DNA of 64,000 nt from Thermomonas aquatica (GCF_006337105.1 NZ_CP040871.1:2746501-2810500), one strand, 5' to 3'. Positions 47,086 to 56,327 are shown, counted from the stretch's first letter. Notes: generated from the letters alone by a model not told the origin. Program-made: numbers and translations.

Positions 47086-47601
47086 ATGTCCAACCCGCGA
47101 ATCCAGGAACTGCAGCGCGTCTTCGTGTCGCGCCTCGATACCCTCGGCCACCTGCTCGACGTCGGCGAAGCCCACCTCGGCGCGCAGCACGACCTCATCA
47201 ACGCCCGGCTGGCCGCGGACATGCTGCCGCTGGGCGCGCAGATCGCCTTCGCCTGCAACCAGCCGCGCGGGTTCTCGCAATGGTGCGCGGGCCTGCCGAT
47301 CGAGAACATCGATCCGGCGGTGCCCTCGCTCGCGGCGGCGCGCGCGCATATCGCCGATACCCGCGCGCGCGTGCTCGCGATCGCCTGCGACGACGCGCAA
47401 CTGGACCTGGTCAAGCGCATCGGCCTTGGCCCCGGCCGCTATTGCGAACTGCCCGGCCATGGCTACGTCAGCGAGTACCTGCTGCCGAACCTGTACTTCC
47501 ACATCACCACGACCTACGCGATCCTGCGCATGCTGGGCGCGCCGGTGGGCAAGGCCGACTACATGCGCTTCCTCGCCCCGCACATCCGCCAGGACGGTTG
47601 A
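47086..47601 (+). CDS. DUF1993 family protein
   Basis: 171 aa soluble protein of the DUF1993 family (function unknown; four-helix DinB-like fold expected). Segments LDTLGHLLDVGEAHLG, RLAADMLPLGAQIAFACNQP and YFHITTTYAILRMLGAPVGK are typical. ATG 47086 chosen by similarity; divergent from parC. Followed 23 nt later by the SnoaL-like gene, so possibly co-transcribed. Confidence 0.82.
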   Translation: MSNPRIQELQRVFVSRLDTLGHLLDVGEAHLGAQHDLINARLAADMLPLGAQIAFACNQPRGFSQWCAGLPIENIDPAVPSLAAARAHIADTRARVLAIACDDAQLDLVKRIGLGPGRYCELPGHGYVSEYLLPNLYFHITTTYAILRMLGAPVGKADYMRFLAPHIRQDG

Positions 47602-47624
47602 CCGGCCGCTCCAAGGAGGGCGCC

Positions 47625-47993
47625 ATGGGCAATGCCGACATCGCCTGCGAATTCCTGCGCATGTGCGCCCGCGGCGAGGTGCGCGCGGCGTACGAGCGCT
47701 TCGTCGCCGCGGATTTCGTCCACCACAACGCCTGGTTCCCGGGCGACCGCGAATCGCTGCTGCTGGCGATGGAGCAGAGCGCGGCGGCGGAACCGAACAA
47801 GTCGTTCGAGCCGAAGCAGGTGGTCGACGGCGGTGATCGGGTCGCGGTGCTGTCCCATTTGACGCGCGCGGATGCCGGGCTGGAATACGCGGTGGTCCAC
47901 ATCGCCCGCTTCAAGGACGGCAGGATCGTCGAGTTGTGGGACCTGGGGCAGGAGATCCCGAAGGATTCGCCGAACGCGCTGGGCATGTTCTGA
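47625..47993 (+). CDS. SnoaL-like/NTF2-fold protein
   Basis: 122 aa predicted single-domain alpha+beta-barrel of the NTF2/SnoaL superfamily: ACEFLRMCARGEVRAAYERF, FVHHNAWFPGD and IARFKDGRIVELWDLGQEIP. A strong AAGGAGGG precedes the ATG by 4 nt. Enzymatic role, if any, unknown. Confidence 0.8.
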   Translation: MGNADIACEFLRMCARGEVRAAYERFVAADFVHHNAWFPGDRESLLLAMEQSAAAEPNKSFEPKQVVDGGDRVAVLSHLTRADAGLEYAVVHIARFKDGRIVELWDLGQEIPKDSPNALGMF

Positions 47994-48068
47994 GGGCAGC
48001 CGGCGACGGACTTGCTCCGGACCGTTGACATGGGCGCCTCGCTCCCGGAAAATGCGCGGCTCGCACCT

Positions 48069-48153
<85 letters not shown>

Positions 48154-48167
48154 AGCGAAACATGAAG

Positions 48168-48197
48168 AACCCCGCGCAAGCGGGGTTTTTTGTTTTT
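48168..48197 (+). terminator. Terminator of tRNA-Leu
   Basis: An 8-bp stem AACCCCGC/GCGGGGTT with GCAA loop (48168-48187), followed by a T-rich run to 48197, starting 15 nt after the tRNA 3' end. Confidence 0.9.
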
Positions 48198-48237
48198 CGC
48201 AGCGGGTGCGCGCGCCCGGCGCGTACGACACGCCCTG

Positions 48238-48243
48238 TAAGAT
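48238..48243 (+). promoter_or_regulatory. rnr -10 element predicting a leaderless mRNA
   Basis: TAAGAT (four of six matches, including the key T1, A2 and T6), 6 nt before the rnr ATG and just after the tRNA terminator, so rnr needs its own promoter. No ribosome-binding site is visible. Confidence 0.5.
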
Positions 48244-48249
48244 CGGCGC

Positions 48250-50715
48250 ATGAGCAAGCCCCCCAGCAAGCGCGGCCCGGGCCGCGGCAAGGCGCCCACG
48301 GGCAAGGCCGGCAAGCCGGCGAGCAAGTCGAGCAAGGCGGGATCGGAACGCGGCGGCAAGCCCGCGGCGTCCAAGCGGCCGCCGTGGATGCCGGAACTGC
48401 CGGCGTCGGCGCCGCCATCGCGCGGCCGGCCGGCGCCGCAACGCGCCGCCCCACCGCCATCGCCGCGCTTCGATCCGCACGCGCAGCGCGAGGCGCAGCG
48501 CTACGCCCAGCCCATCGCCAGCCGCGAGATGATCCTGCAGGTGCTGGCCGCCCACGACGGGCCGATGGATGCCGACGGGCTGGCGCAGAAGCTCGCGCTG
48601 ACCGCGCCGGATCGCTTCGAGGCGCTGGAGAAGCGGCTGTCGGCGATGCTGCGCGACGGCCAGTTGCTGCAGAACCGGCGCGGCGGTTACGCACCGGCCG
48701 AACGCATGGACTTGGTGCCCGGCGTGGTGATCGCCAACGAGAACGGCTTCGGCTTCCTGCGCCCGGATGCGGGCGGCGGCGACGACCTGTTCCTGCCGCC
48801 GTTCGAGATGCGCAAGGTCATGCACGGCGACCGCGTGCTGGCCAGCGTCACCGGCATGGATCGCCGCGGCCGTCGCGAAGGCACGATCGTGGAAGTGCTG
48901 GAGCGCCGGCTGACCCGCCTGATCGGCCGCTATACCGAGGAGCTCGGCATCGGCTACGTGGTGCCGGACGACAAGCGCGTGCAGCGCAACGTGATGATCC
49001 CCGCCGATGGCCGCAACGACGCGCGCAGCGGCCAGCTGGTGGTCGCCGAGATCACCACCCCGGCGGACGCGCATCGCCCGCCGATCGGCAAGGTGCTGGC
49101 GGTGCTGGGCGACAAGCTCACCGCCTCGCAGGCGGTCGAGGCGGCGATCCACGGCCACGACATCCCGCACGAATTCCCGCCGGAAGTGCTGGCGCAGGCC
49201 ACCGCGGTGCCGCTGGACGTGCAGCCGGCCGACACCGCCCGCCGCGTCGACCTGCGCGACACGCCGCTGGTCACCATCGACGGCGAGGACGCCAAGGATT
49301 TCGACGACGCGGTCTGGTGCGAACCGAACAAGGACGGCTTCCGCCTGATCGTCGCCATCGCCGACGTCAGCCATTACGTGCGCCCGGGCACGCCGCTGGA
49401 CGACGAGGCGCAGCTGCGCGCGACCTCGGTGTATTTCCCCGGCTTCGTGGTGCCGATGCTGCCGGAGACGCTGAGCAACGGCATCTGCTCGCTGAACCCG
49501 AAGGTGGATCGCCTCTGCTTCTGCTGCGACATGCAGGTGGGGCGCGACGGCATCGTCGCCAGCGCCGAGTTCTACGAGGCGGTGATGCACTCGCACGCGC
49601 GCCTGACCTATACCGACGTGTGGAACGCGGTCGGCGAGGGCATCCCCGAGGACGAGCACGCCGCGGCATTGGCCAAGATCGGCCCGCTGCTGCCGCAGAT
49701 CCAGCGCCTGCACCAGTTGTACAAGGTGCTGGACAAGGCGCGCGCCAAGCGCGGCGCGATCGAGTTCGAGAGCGGCGAAGTGCGTTTCGTCCTCGATGCG
49801 CAGGGCGCGGTGACCCAGGCCGGCATGCTCCAGCGCAACGACGCGCACAAGCTGATCGAGGAATGCATGATCGCGGCCAACGTGCAGGCCGCGCTGTTCC
49901 TGCTCGCCGCGCGCATCCCGGCGCCGTACCGCGACCACGACAAGCCGCCGGAGTCCAAGTACGCCGACCTCGAGGAGTTCCTCAAGGAATTCCAGCTGCG
50001 GCTGCCGCCGTGGGCGAAGGTGAAGCCGAAGGATTTCCGCAACCTGCTGGAGAAAATCCGCGAGCGGCCGGATGCCGCGCTGCTGGAATCGGTGATCCTG
50101 CGCAGCCAGTCGCTGGCGGTGTATGCGCCGGACAACATCGGCCACTTCGGCCTGGCGCTGGAGGCGTACGCGCACTTCACCTCGCCGATCCGCCGCTATC
50201 CCGACCTGCTGGTGCACCGTGCGATCAAGCACGCGCTGGCCGGCGGCAAGCCGGATACCTACGAATACTCGCCGCATGCGATGGCCAACCTGTCGCTGCA
50301 GTGCTCGGAGCGTTCGCGCCGCGCCGACGAGGCCCAACGCGAGGTCGACGAGCGCTACCGCGCGGCATGGATGGAAGGCCACGTCGGCAAGGAATTCGAC
50401 GGCACCATCAGCGGCGTGACCAGCTTCGGCCTGTTCGTCGAACTGGACGAGTCCAAGGTCAATGGCTTGGTCCATGTCACCCAGTTGCCGCGCGATTTCT
50501 ATCATTTCGATGCCGTGCGCAAGACCCTCACCGGCGAACGCCGTGGCCACGAATACCGGCTGGGCGACCGGGTGCGGATCGTGGTGCTGAAGGCCAGCGT
50601 GGAGGACCGCAAGATCGATTTCCGCCTGGTCGAGGACGATGGCCGCTACGAAGCGGGCGTGAAGCCGCTGCCGGAGCGCGGCAAGCCGGCCAAGCGGGCG
50701 AAGCAGAAGTACTGA
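48250..50715 (+). CDS. rnr: Rnr, ribonuclease R
   Basis: Processive 3'-5' exoribonuclease that degrades structured RNA. 821 aa. About 75 N-terminal residues are Lys/Pro/Arg-rich and low complexity; then a winged helix (EMILQVLAAHDGPMDADGLA), cold-shock domains (VIANENGFGFLRPD), the RNB catalytic domain with VTIDGEDAKDFDDAVW (metal-binding Asp cluster), and a C-terminal S1 domain (FDGTISGVTSFGLFVELDES). Confidence 0.96.
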   Translation: MSKPPSKRGPGRGKAPTGKAGKPASKSSKAGSERGGKPAASKRPPWMPELPASAPPSRGRPAPQRAAPPPSPRFDPHAQREAQRYAQPIASREMILQVLAAHDGPMDADGLAQKLALTAPDRFEALEKRLSAMLRDGQLLQNRRGGYAPAERMDLVPGVVIANENGFGFLRPDAGGGDDLFLPPFEMRKVMHGDRVLASVTGMDRRGRREGTIVEVLERRLTRLIGRYTEELGIGYVVPDDKRVQRNVMIPADGRNDARSGQLVVAEITTPADAHRPPIGKVLAVLGDKLTASQAVEAAIHGHDIPHEFPPEVLAQATAVPLDVQPADTARRVDLRDTPLVTIDGEDAKDFDDAVWCEPNKDGFRLIVAIADVSHYVRPGTPLDDEAQLRATSVYFPGFVVPMLPETLSNGICSLNPKVDRLCFCCDMQVGRDGIVASAEFYEAVMHSHARLTYTDVWNAVGEGIPEDEHAAALAKIGPLLPQIQRLHQLYKVLDKARAKRGAIEFESGEVRFVLDAQGAVTQAGMLQRNDAHKLIEECMIAANVQAALFLLAARIPAPYRDHDKPPESKYADLEEFLKEFQLRLPPWAKVKPKDFRNLLEKIRERPDAALLESVILRSQSLAVYAPDNIGHFGLALEAYAHFTSPIRRYPDLLVHRAIKHALAGGKPDTYEYSPHAMANLSLQCSERSRRADEAQREVDERYRAAWMEGHVGKEFDGTISGVTSFGLFVELDESKVNGLVHVTQLPRDFYHFDAVRKTLTGERRGHEYRLGDRVRIVVLKASVEDRKIDFRLVEDDGRYEAGVKPLPERGKPAKRAKQKY

Positions 50716-50784
50716 ACCCGCCGTAGCCGCGTTCGATCCATCCCGGTAGGCTTTCCGCCATCGCTACGATCGACGGGAAACGGG

Positions 50785-51423
50785 ATGGACAGCGCCACCA
50801 CCGAGGACATCTACACCGAACCACGCGATATCGACGTCCACACCCTGGCCAATCTCGGGCCGTTGGCGCCATTGGCCGGGATCTGGCAGGGCACGCGCGG
50901 CCTCGACCTCAAGCCGAAGGCGGAGGGGCCGAAGCAGCAGGCCTACGTCGAACGGATCGAACTGCAGCCGACCGATCCGTTCACCAACGGCCCGCAGCTG
51001 CTGTACGGGCTGCGCTACCACACCCACATCACCAAGCCCGACCAGGTGAAGACCTACCACGAACAGGTGGGCTACTGGCTGTGGGAACCGGCGACCGGCA
51101 GCATCATCCACACCCTGACCATCCCGCGCGGCATGACCGCGATGGCGACGTGCCAGGCCGCGGCGGACGCCAAGCGCTTCGAACTGACCGCCACTGCCGG
51201 CCTCGAGACCTGGGGCATCTGCTCCGCGCCGTACCTGCAGCATGCGTTCAAGACCATCGAATTCCGGATCGCGGTCGAGATCCATGCGGACGGCACGTGG
51301 GGCTACGAGGAAGACACCGTGCTGCAGATCCTCGGCCAGGACCAGCCGTTCCACCACACCGACCGCAACCTGCTGACGAAAATCGGCGAACCGACGCCGA
51401 ATCCGATGGCGCGCGTCGCCTGA
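50785..51423 (+). CDS. Nitrobindin-like heme-binding beta-barrel protein
   Basis: 212 aa protein of the FABP-like/THAP4-nitrobindin group. Opening motif LAPLAGIWQGTRG (GxWxGxG type) and a C-terminal FHHTDRNLLTKIGEP whose His is a plausible heme ligand. Nitrobindins bind NO and peroxynitrite at ferric heme; a link to the denitrification genes is inference. A GGGAAACGGG precedes the ATG. Confidence 0.78.
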   Translation: MDSATTEDIYTEPRDIDVHTLANLGPLAPLAGIWQGTRGLDLKPKAEGPKQQAYVERIELQPTDPFTNGPQLLYGLRYHTHITKPDQVKTYHEQVGYWLWEPATGSIIHTLTIPRGMTAMATCQAAADAKRFELTATAGLETWGICSAPYLQHAFKTIEFRIAVEIHADGTWGYEEDTVLQILGQDQPFHHTDRNLLTKIGEPTPNPMARVA

Positions 51424-51439
51424 TCCGGCGTCGCTCGGG

Positions 51440-51445
51440 CAAAAT
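51440..51445 (+). promoter_or_regulatory. rlmB -10 element predicting a leaderless mRNA
   Basis: CAAAAT (four of six matches) 6 nt before the rlmB ATG, in the only AT-rich patch of the 28-nt gap. No ribosome-binding site. Confidence 0.45.
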
Positions 51446-51451
51446 ACCCGC

Positions 51452-52195
51452 ATGAGCAAGCAAGCCCAATGGATCGTCGGCCTCAACGCGGTCGCCTCCG
51501 CGCTGGAGCACGACGCCGAGCACGTGCGCGAGGTGCTGCTGGAAGCCGGCGGCAAGAACCCGCGCATCGTCGAAATCGAAGGCAATGCGCGACGCCTCGG
51601 CATCGACGTGCGCCGGGTCGCCGGGCAGGCGCTGGACGGCGTCGCCGGCGGGGTGCGCCACCAGGGCGCGGCGGCGCGCTATGCCGCGGCCAGGACCTGG
51701 GACGAGCACGAGCTTCCGGCATTGATCGAAGCGGCGAACGGCCGCGCGCTGGTGCTGGTGCTGGACGGCGTGCAGGATCCGCACAACCTCGGCGCCTGCC
51801 TGCGCAGCGCGGCGGCGGCGGGCGCGACCGCGGTGGTGTTCCCGAAGGACAAGGCGGTGCAGGTCAACGCCACCGTGCGCAAGACCTCGGCCGGTGCGGC
51901 GGATACCTTGCCGATCTTCAGCGTCACCAACCTCTCGCGCACCCTGCGCGACCTGCAGAAGGCCGGCGTGTGGATCTACGGCTTCGCCGGCGAGGCGGAG
52001 GCCTCGCTGTACGCGCTCGACCTCAAGGGCAACGTGGCGCTGGTGATGGGCAGCGAGGGCGACGGCCTGCGCCGGCTGACCCGCGAGAACTGCGACCAGC
52101 TGGTGAAGATCCCGATGCCGGGCGAGTTCGAGAGCCTGAATGTCTCCGTGGCCACCGGCATCGCGCTGTTCGAAGCGGTGCGGCAACGGCAATAA
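51452..52195 (+). CDS. rlmB: RlmB, 23S rRNA Gm2251 2'-O-methyltransferase
   Basis: SPOUT-class methyltransferase, 247 aa. N-terminal substrate domain (IVGLNAVASALE), then knot motifs VLVLDGVQDPHNLGACLRSA, LVMGSEGDGLRRLTRENCD and IPMPGEFESLNVSVATGIAL. Often found next to rnr, as in E. coli; here only one gene separates them. Confidence 0.96.
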   Translation: MSKQAQWIVGLNAVASALEHDAEHVREVLLEAGGKNPRIVEIEGNARRLGIDVRRVAGQALDGVAGGVRHQGAAARYAAARTWDEHELPALIEAANGRALVLVLDGVQDPHNLGACLRSAAAAGATAVVFPKDKAVQVNATVRKTSAGAADTLPIFSVTNLSRTLRDLQKAGVWIYGFAGEAEASLYALDLKGNVALVMGSEGDGLRRLTRENCDQLVKIPMPGEFESLNVSVATGIALFEAVRQRQ

Positions 52196-52210
52196 ACCAA
52201 GGGGAATGCG

Positions 52211-52486
52211 ATGGCGCTGGAACTGGCGTGGTACGACTGGGTGGGCCTGCTGGGGACCGCCATGATCCTGGGCGGTTTCGCCCTGCTGCAGGCGGGCAAG
52301 CTGTCCGGCACCGGGCTGGTCTACCAGCTGCTCAATTTGTGCGGCGCTGCCGGCATCCTGGTCTCGCTGCTGGGGACCTTCAATCTGTCGGTGTTCCTGC
52401 TGGAAGCCGCGTGGATGGCGGTCAGCCTGTACGGGATCGCACGCTCTTTCAGGCAGAAGGCGGAAGCGAAAGCGACCCGGGCCTGA
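52211..52486 (+). CDS. Small CBU_0592-like membrane protein
   Basis: 91 aa with three hydrophobic helices and a short basic tail (ARSFRQKAEAKATRA). WVGLLGTAMILGGFALLQAG and NLCGAAGILVSLLGTFNLSV match a widespread family of small membrane proteins of unknown function. It follows rlmB by 15 nt with AAGGGG as ribosome-binding site. Confidence 0.78.
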   Translation: MALELAWYDWVGLLGTAMILGGFALLQAGKLSGTGLVYQLLNLCGAAGILVSLLGTFNLSVFLLEAAWMAVSLYGIARSFRQKAEAKATRA

Positions 52487-52552
52487 GCCAATCGCGCGCG
52501 TTCGCCCGCGCGGGACGCGTTGCTCCGCGAACGCCAGGCTCACCCATGCAGG

Positions 52553-53248
52553 CTAGTCGGCGGCATCCGGGTCGTCGAGCTTGCCTGTGTCCGATGCCTG
52601 CGCGACACCCGGCGTGGCGTTTCCGATTTGCGGCCATGCATTGGCGATGATGCAGAACAGCTGCGCGGTGCGCTCGGCATCGTAGACGGCCGAATGCGCC
52701 TCGCGCTGGTCCCACTCCAGGCCCGCGGCATGCACCGCGCGCGCCAGCACCGTCTGCCCGTAGGCCATGCCCGCCATCGTCACCGTGTCGAACACGCTGA
52801 ACGGATGGAACGGGTTGCGCTTGTGCTGCACGCGGCCGACCGCGGCGTTGAGGAAATTGAGGTCGAAGTGGGCGTTGTGGCCGACCAGGATCGCACGCTG
52901 GCAGCCGTGCTTCTTCGCCGCCGCGCGCACCGGCATGAACACCTTGTCCAGGCCCTCGCGCTCCGGCAGCGCGCCGCGCAGCGGGTGGTCGACCTTGATC
53001 CCGGTGACTTCCAGCGACTTCGGGTCGATGCTGGTGCCGGGCGCGGGTTCGATGTGCGCGCTCGCCACCTCGCCGGGCACGAAGCGGCCGTCCTCGTCGA
53101 GTTCGATCGGCACCGCCGCGATTTCCAGCAGTGCGTGCCGGTTCCAGTCGAAGCCGCCGGTTTCCACGTCCACCACCACCGGCAGGTAGCCGCGGAAGCG
53201 TTCGGCCATCGGCTTGAAGGCGGGGCTGGTCTCGGTCTCGTCGCTCAT
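52553..53248 (-). CDS. rnt: Rnt, ribonuclease T
   Basis: DEDDh 3' exonuclease that trims tRNA and other stable RNA 3' ends. 231 aa. Active-site motifs [36 protein letters not shown] and [20 protein letters not shown] 53248 preferred over an in-frame GTG at 53254 because TAACCT lies at -12 to -7 of the ATG. Confidence 0.95.
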   Translation of the reverse strand: MSDETETSPAFKPMAERFRGYLPVVVDVETGGFDWNRHALLEIAAVPIELDEDGRFVPGEVASAHIEPAPGTSIDPKSLEVTGIKVDHPLRGALPEREGLDKVFMPVRAAAKKHGCQRAILVGHNAHFDLNFLNAAVGRVQHKRNPFHPFSVFDTVTMAGMAYGQTVLARAVHAAGLEWDQREAHSAVYDAERTAQLFCIIANAWPQIGNATPGVAQASDTGKLDDPDAAD

Positions 53249-53254
53249 CCGCAC

Positions 53255-53260
53255 AGGTTA
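53255..53260 (-). promoter_or_regulatory. rnt -10-like element
   Basis: TAACCT on the minus strand (T1, A2 and T6 match) 6 nt before the rnt ATG; no ribosome-binding site. Weaker than the map and parC cases. Confidence 0.4.
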
Positions 53261-53391
53261 AGCGATGTCGCCTCCGGCGCGACGATTGCCGGCGTCGCCG
53301 CGCGGCGTTGCCGCGGCTTGCAGCGCGTGCTACCTGTACGCCGCGCGATGCCGTCGCATCGCGCCTCGACCGCGCGATTCAGGAGAGCCCG

Positions 53392-54429
53392 ATGACCAGC
53401 CGCCGCCGTTTCCTGCAATCGGGCCTGCTGTCCGCTGCCGCGCTGGGATTGGCGCCGGCCACGGCGTGCGCCGCTGGAGACGGCATGGCCGTGCGCAAGG
53501 ACAGCGTGCGCCCGCGCGTGGCGTCGACCTGGGATTTCGGCGTGGGCGCCAACCAGTCCGCCTGGCAGGCGCTGCAGGCCGGCGGGTCCGCGCTGGATGC
53601 GGTGGAGGCCGGCGCGCGCTGGGCGGAAGGCACGCTATGCAATTCCACCGTCGGCCGTTGCGGCTATCCGGATCGCGACGGCGTGCTGACCCTGGACGCC
53701 AGCATCATGGATGGCGATGGACGCTGCGGCGCGGTGGCGGCGATCGAGGACATCGCGCATCCGGTGGCGGTGGCGCGGGCGGTGATGGAGAAGACGCCGC
53801 ACGTGATGCTGGTCGGCGCGGGTGCGCAGCAGTTCGCGCTGGAGCAGGGTTTCGAACGGCATTCGCTGCTGACCCCGGAGGCGCGCGCGGCCTGGGAGGC
53901 ATGGCGCAAGACCGCGCGCTACAGTCCGCAGATCAATGCCGAACGCGCGGGCATGCCCGCAGCGGCCCGGCCCGGCAACAAGCAGAACCACGACACCCTG
54001 GGCATCCTCGCGCTGGATGGGCAAGGCCGCATGGCCGGCGCCTGCTCCACCAGCGGCATGGCCTGGAAGCTGCACGGCCGCGTCGGCGACAGCCCGATCG
54101 TGGGTGCCGGGCTGTACGTGGACAACGAGGTCGGCGCGGCGACGGCGTCCGGGGTCGGCGAGGAAATGATCCGCAATGCCGCCAGCTTCCTGGTGGTCGA
54201 GTTGATGCGGCAGGGGCGCACGCCGATGGACGCCTGCCGCGAAGCGATCGAGCGCGTGGTGCGCAAGCGCCCGCAGGCGAGCAGGACCCTGCAGGTGTGC
54301 TTCCTGGCGATGAACCGGGATGGCGAAGTAGGCGCGTTCGCGTTGCACGACGGCTTCGTGTACGCGGTATGCGATGCCGGCCAGCGCGAGGCGCTGTTGC
54401 AGGCGCGTTCGGTCTATCCCGGGGGCTGA
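53392..54429 (+). CDS. Glycosylasparaginase (N4-GlcNAc-L-asparaginase), Tat-exported
   Basis: Ntn hydrolase that cleaves the GlcNAc-Asn bond of N-linked glycans after the protein is degraded. 345 aa. Twin-arginine signal SRRRFLQSG followed by LLSAAALGLAPATACA. Nucleophile Thr in NHDTLGILALD, where self-cleavage should occur; GAGLYVDNEVGAATASG and GEEMIRNAASF are typical. AGGAGA precedes the ATG. First gene on the plus strand of the mannose/N-glycan region; its end overlaps convergent cutC by 16 bp. Confidence 0.92.
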   Translation: MTSRRRFLQSGLLSAAALGLAPATACAAGDGMAVRKDSVRPRVASTWDFGVGANQSAWQALQAGGSALDAVEAGARWAEGTLCNSTVGRCGYPDRDGVLTLDASIMDGDGRCGAVAAIEDIAHPVAVARAVMEKTPHVMLVGAGAQQFALEQGFERHSLLTPEARAAWEAWRKTARYSPQINAERAGMPAAARPGNKQNHDTLGILALDGQGRMAGACSTSGMAWKLHGRVGDSPIVGAGLYVDNEVGAATASGVGEEMIRNAASFLVVELMRQGRTPMDACREAIERVVRKRPQASRTLQVCFLAMNRDGEVGAFALHDGFVYAVCDAGQREALLQARSVYPGG

Positions 54430-55166
54430 CCCGCGCGCAGCGCCGCGACCAGCCGGCGCACGCATTCCGCGTCGGTGCGCGTATCGGCGCCGGTCATGCC
54501 GAGCGCGCGCGGCGGCGCGTAGCGCGCCGCGCAAGGCATGCCGGCCTTGCACGAGGCGTGGAACTCGCGCGCGCCGGTCGAGTCGCGCAGCGCTGCGGCA
54601 TTGCCCGCGTCGATGCCCGCGCCCGGCATCACCACGATGCGTCCGGCCGCGCGCAGCACCATCTCGCGCAGCAATGCCGCGCCCGCCGCCGCGTCGGCTT
54701 GCGCGCCCGAGCTGAGCACGCGCACGCAACCCAGCGCGATCGCGTCTTCCAGCGATTGCAGCGGATCGCGGCTGACGTCGATCGCGCGATGGAAGGCCAC
54801 GCCCATCCTGCCGGCCGCGGCGACGAGTGCGGCGCAACGGGGGCGGTCGACGCCGCCGTCGGCATCCAGCACGCCGATCGCCACCCCGTCGCAGCCCAGC
54901 GAGGCGCAGGTTTCGACGTCGCGCAGCATCGTCGCGAACTCGTCGTCGTCGTAGAGGAAGCCGCCGGCGCGCGGGCGGACCAGCACGACCAGCGGGATGC
55001 GCAAGGCCTCGCGCGCCAATGCGATTTGCGCATGGGAGGGCGTCAATCCGCCGAGTTCGAGCGCCGAGCACAGTTCGACCCGTCCCGCGCCGCCCTGTTG
55101 CGCGGCGATGGCGGAGGCGAGCGAATTCGCGGCGACTTCGAGCAGGGGCGGATCGTGCGCGTACAT
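54414..55166 (-). CDS. cutC: CutC family protein
   Basis: 250 aa TIM-barrel protein. LEVAANSLASAIAAQQGGAGRVELCSALELGGLTPS and IPLVVLVRPRAGGFLYDDDE match CutC, once linked to copper homeostasis but now of uncertain function. It often sits in glycan-utilisation loci, next to glycosylasparaginase, as here. TACCAT ends 7 nt before the ATG, so it may be another leaderless gene. Confidence 0.88.
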   Translation of the reverse strand: MYAHDPPLLEVAANSLASAIAAQQGGAGRVELCSALELGGLTPSHAQIALAREALRIPLVVLVRPRAGGFLYDDDEFATMLRDVETCASLGCDGVAIGVLDADGGVDRPRCAALVAAAGRMGVAFHRAIDVSRDPLQSLEDAIALGCVRVLSSGAQADAAAGAALLREMVLRAAGRIVVMPGAGIDAGNAAALRDSTGAREFHASCKAGMPCAARYAPPRALGMTGADTRTDAECVRRLVAALRAGQPPG

Positions 55167-55220
55167 CGGCAGGATGGTAGCCGGCTGCCGGTCCGGTTGC
55201 GCTGCCGCGGCCTCGCCGCT

Positions 55221-55230
55221 AAAACGTTTC
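55221..55230. promoter_or_regulatory. AAACGTTT palindrome before glucokinase
   Basis: AAAACGTTTc contains the 8-bp palindrome AAACGTTT with central CG, the core of many LacI-family operators. It lies immediately before the glucokinase start and differs in sequence from the operator at 56281. Short, so chance occurrence is possible. Confidence 0.35.
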
Positions 55231-55233
55231 GTG

Positions 55234-56286
55234 ATGAAGACTGGCCCCGGAATTCCGCCCGCCGCCGATGTGGCCCGCGAGGACGCGCCGGTGCTGGTCG
55301 CCGACATCGGCGGCACGCACGCGCGGCTTGCCCTGGTGCGCAACGATGCCGACGGCGGCATCGGCATCCTCGCCCACCAGCAGTACGACTGCTCCGCTTT
55401 CCCGAGCCTGGCCGGCATCGTCGCGGATTTCCTCTCGCGATCCGGCGGCGGCCGCGTGCACGATGCGGCGATCGGCTGCGCCGGCATGCATCGCGGCGAC
55501 ACGGTGACCAGCCTCAACCTGCCGTGGCCGGTGTCGTTGTCCGAATTGCGCGGGCTGGGCATCGCGCGGGTGGCCGCGGTCAACGATTTCGTCGCCGTCG
55601 CGCACGCCGTGCAGTGCCTGGGGCCGGACCACAGCGTCCTGCTCTGCGGCCCGGAAGAACCGGTGGCCGATGGTCCCGGGCTGGTGGTGGGGCCGGGCAC
55701 CGGGCTGGGCGCCGCCTACCGGATTCCCTGCGATGGCCGCATCCTGGTGCTGCCGAGCGAAGCCGGGCAGATGGCGTTCGCGCCCGGCAATGCGCGGGAA
55801 CTGGCGGTGCTCGGGCAGCTGTTCGCCGCGGCGGCGGGCGTGGCCTGCACCGAGATCGTCTCCGGCCCCGGCCTGCTCACGCTGTACGGCGCGCTGTGCG
55901 CGCTGGATGGCGAGGCGGTGCGTCGAGCATCGCCGGCCGAGGTGGTGGCGGCCGCGCGCCAGGGCGACGACCGCCAGGCGCTCGAGGCCGTGGAGATGTT
56001 CTGCGCGGTCCTCGGCGCGACCATCGGCAACCTGGCGGTGGCCGGCATCGCGACCCGGGTGCATGTCGCCGGCGGGATCGTGCCCAGGATCCGCGAGTTC
56101 CTGCCGGGCAGCCAATTCCGGGCGCGCTTCGTCGGGACGGGCACCGGCATCATGCGCGCGGCACTCGAACAGATACCGGTCCGGTTGATCGACCACCCGC
56201 ACCAGGGCGTCATCGGCGCCGCGGTCTGGTACCAGCAGCGCGGCCAGGCGCAGGCCGGCGCGCAGATGGCTTGTGCTTCGATTTAG
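55234..56286 (+). CDS. glk: Glucokinase
   Basis: ROK-independent GLK-family glucokinase, 350 aa. VLVADIGGTHARLALV (phosphate loop), VAAVNDFVAVAHAV, VVGPGTGLGAAYRI and LPSEAGQMAFAP are characteristic. It phosphorylates glucose released by extracellular or periplasmic glycosidases. An in-frame GTG at 55231 is possible. Its TAG lies inside the palindromic operator that precedes the GH92 gene. Confidence 0.9.
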   Translation: MKTGPGIPPAADVAREDAPVLVADIGGTHARLALVRNDADGGIGILAHQQYDCSAFPSLAGIVADFLSRSGGGRVHDAAIGCAGMHRGDTVTSLNLPWPVSLSELRGLGIARVAAVNDFVAVAHAVQCLGPDHSVLLCGPEEPVADGPGLVVGPGTGLGAAYRIPCDGRILVLPSEAGQMAFAPGNARELAVLGQLFAAAAGVACTEIVSGPGLLTLYGALCALDGEAVRRASPAEVVAAARQGDDRQALEAVEMFCAVLGATIGNLAVAGIATRVHVAGGIVPRIREFLPGSQFRARFVGTGTGIMRAALEQIPVRLIDHPHQGVIGAAVWYQQRGQAQAGAQMACASI

Positions 56287-56298
56287 ATCGTTCTAAAT
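56281..56298. promoter_or_regulatory. Palindromic operator candidate before the GH92 gene
   Basis: An 18-bp AT-rich palindrome, ATTTAGATCGTTCTAAAT: eight of nine base pairs symmetrical around a central CG, the layout of LacI-family sites. It is 30 bp before the GH92 ATG and includes the glucokinase stop. The LacI gene at 58804 is the obvious candidate regulator. It stands out in this GC-rich context. Confidence 0.65.
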
Positions 56299-56327
56299 TC
56301 GTCCCGGGGCTGCAATCGGGGTGGTGC

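Noticed and set aside
53265..56327. In-frame extension of the GH92 gene far upstream
   Set aside because: The frame stays open by chance through the asparaginase, cutC and glucokinase genes. The signal peptide and first conserved motif begin just after ATG 56328.
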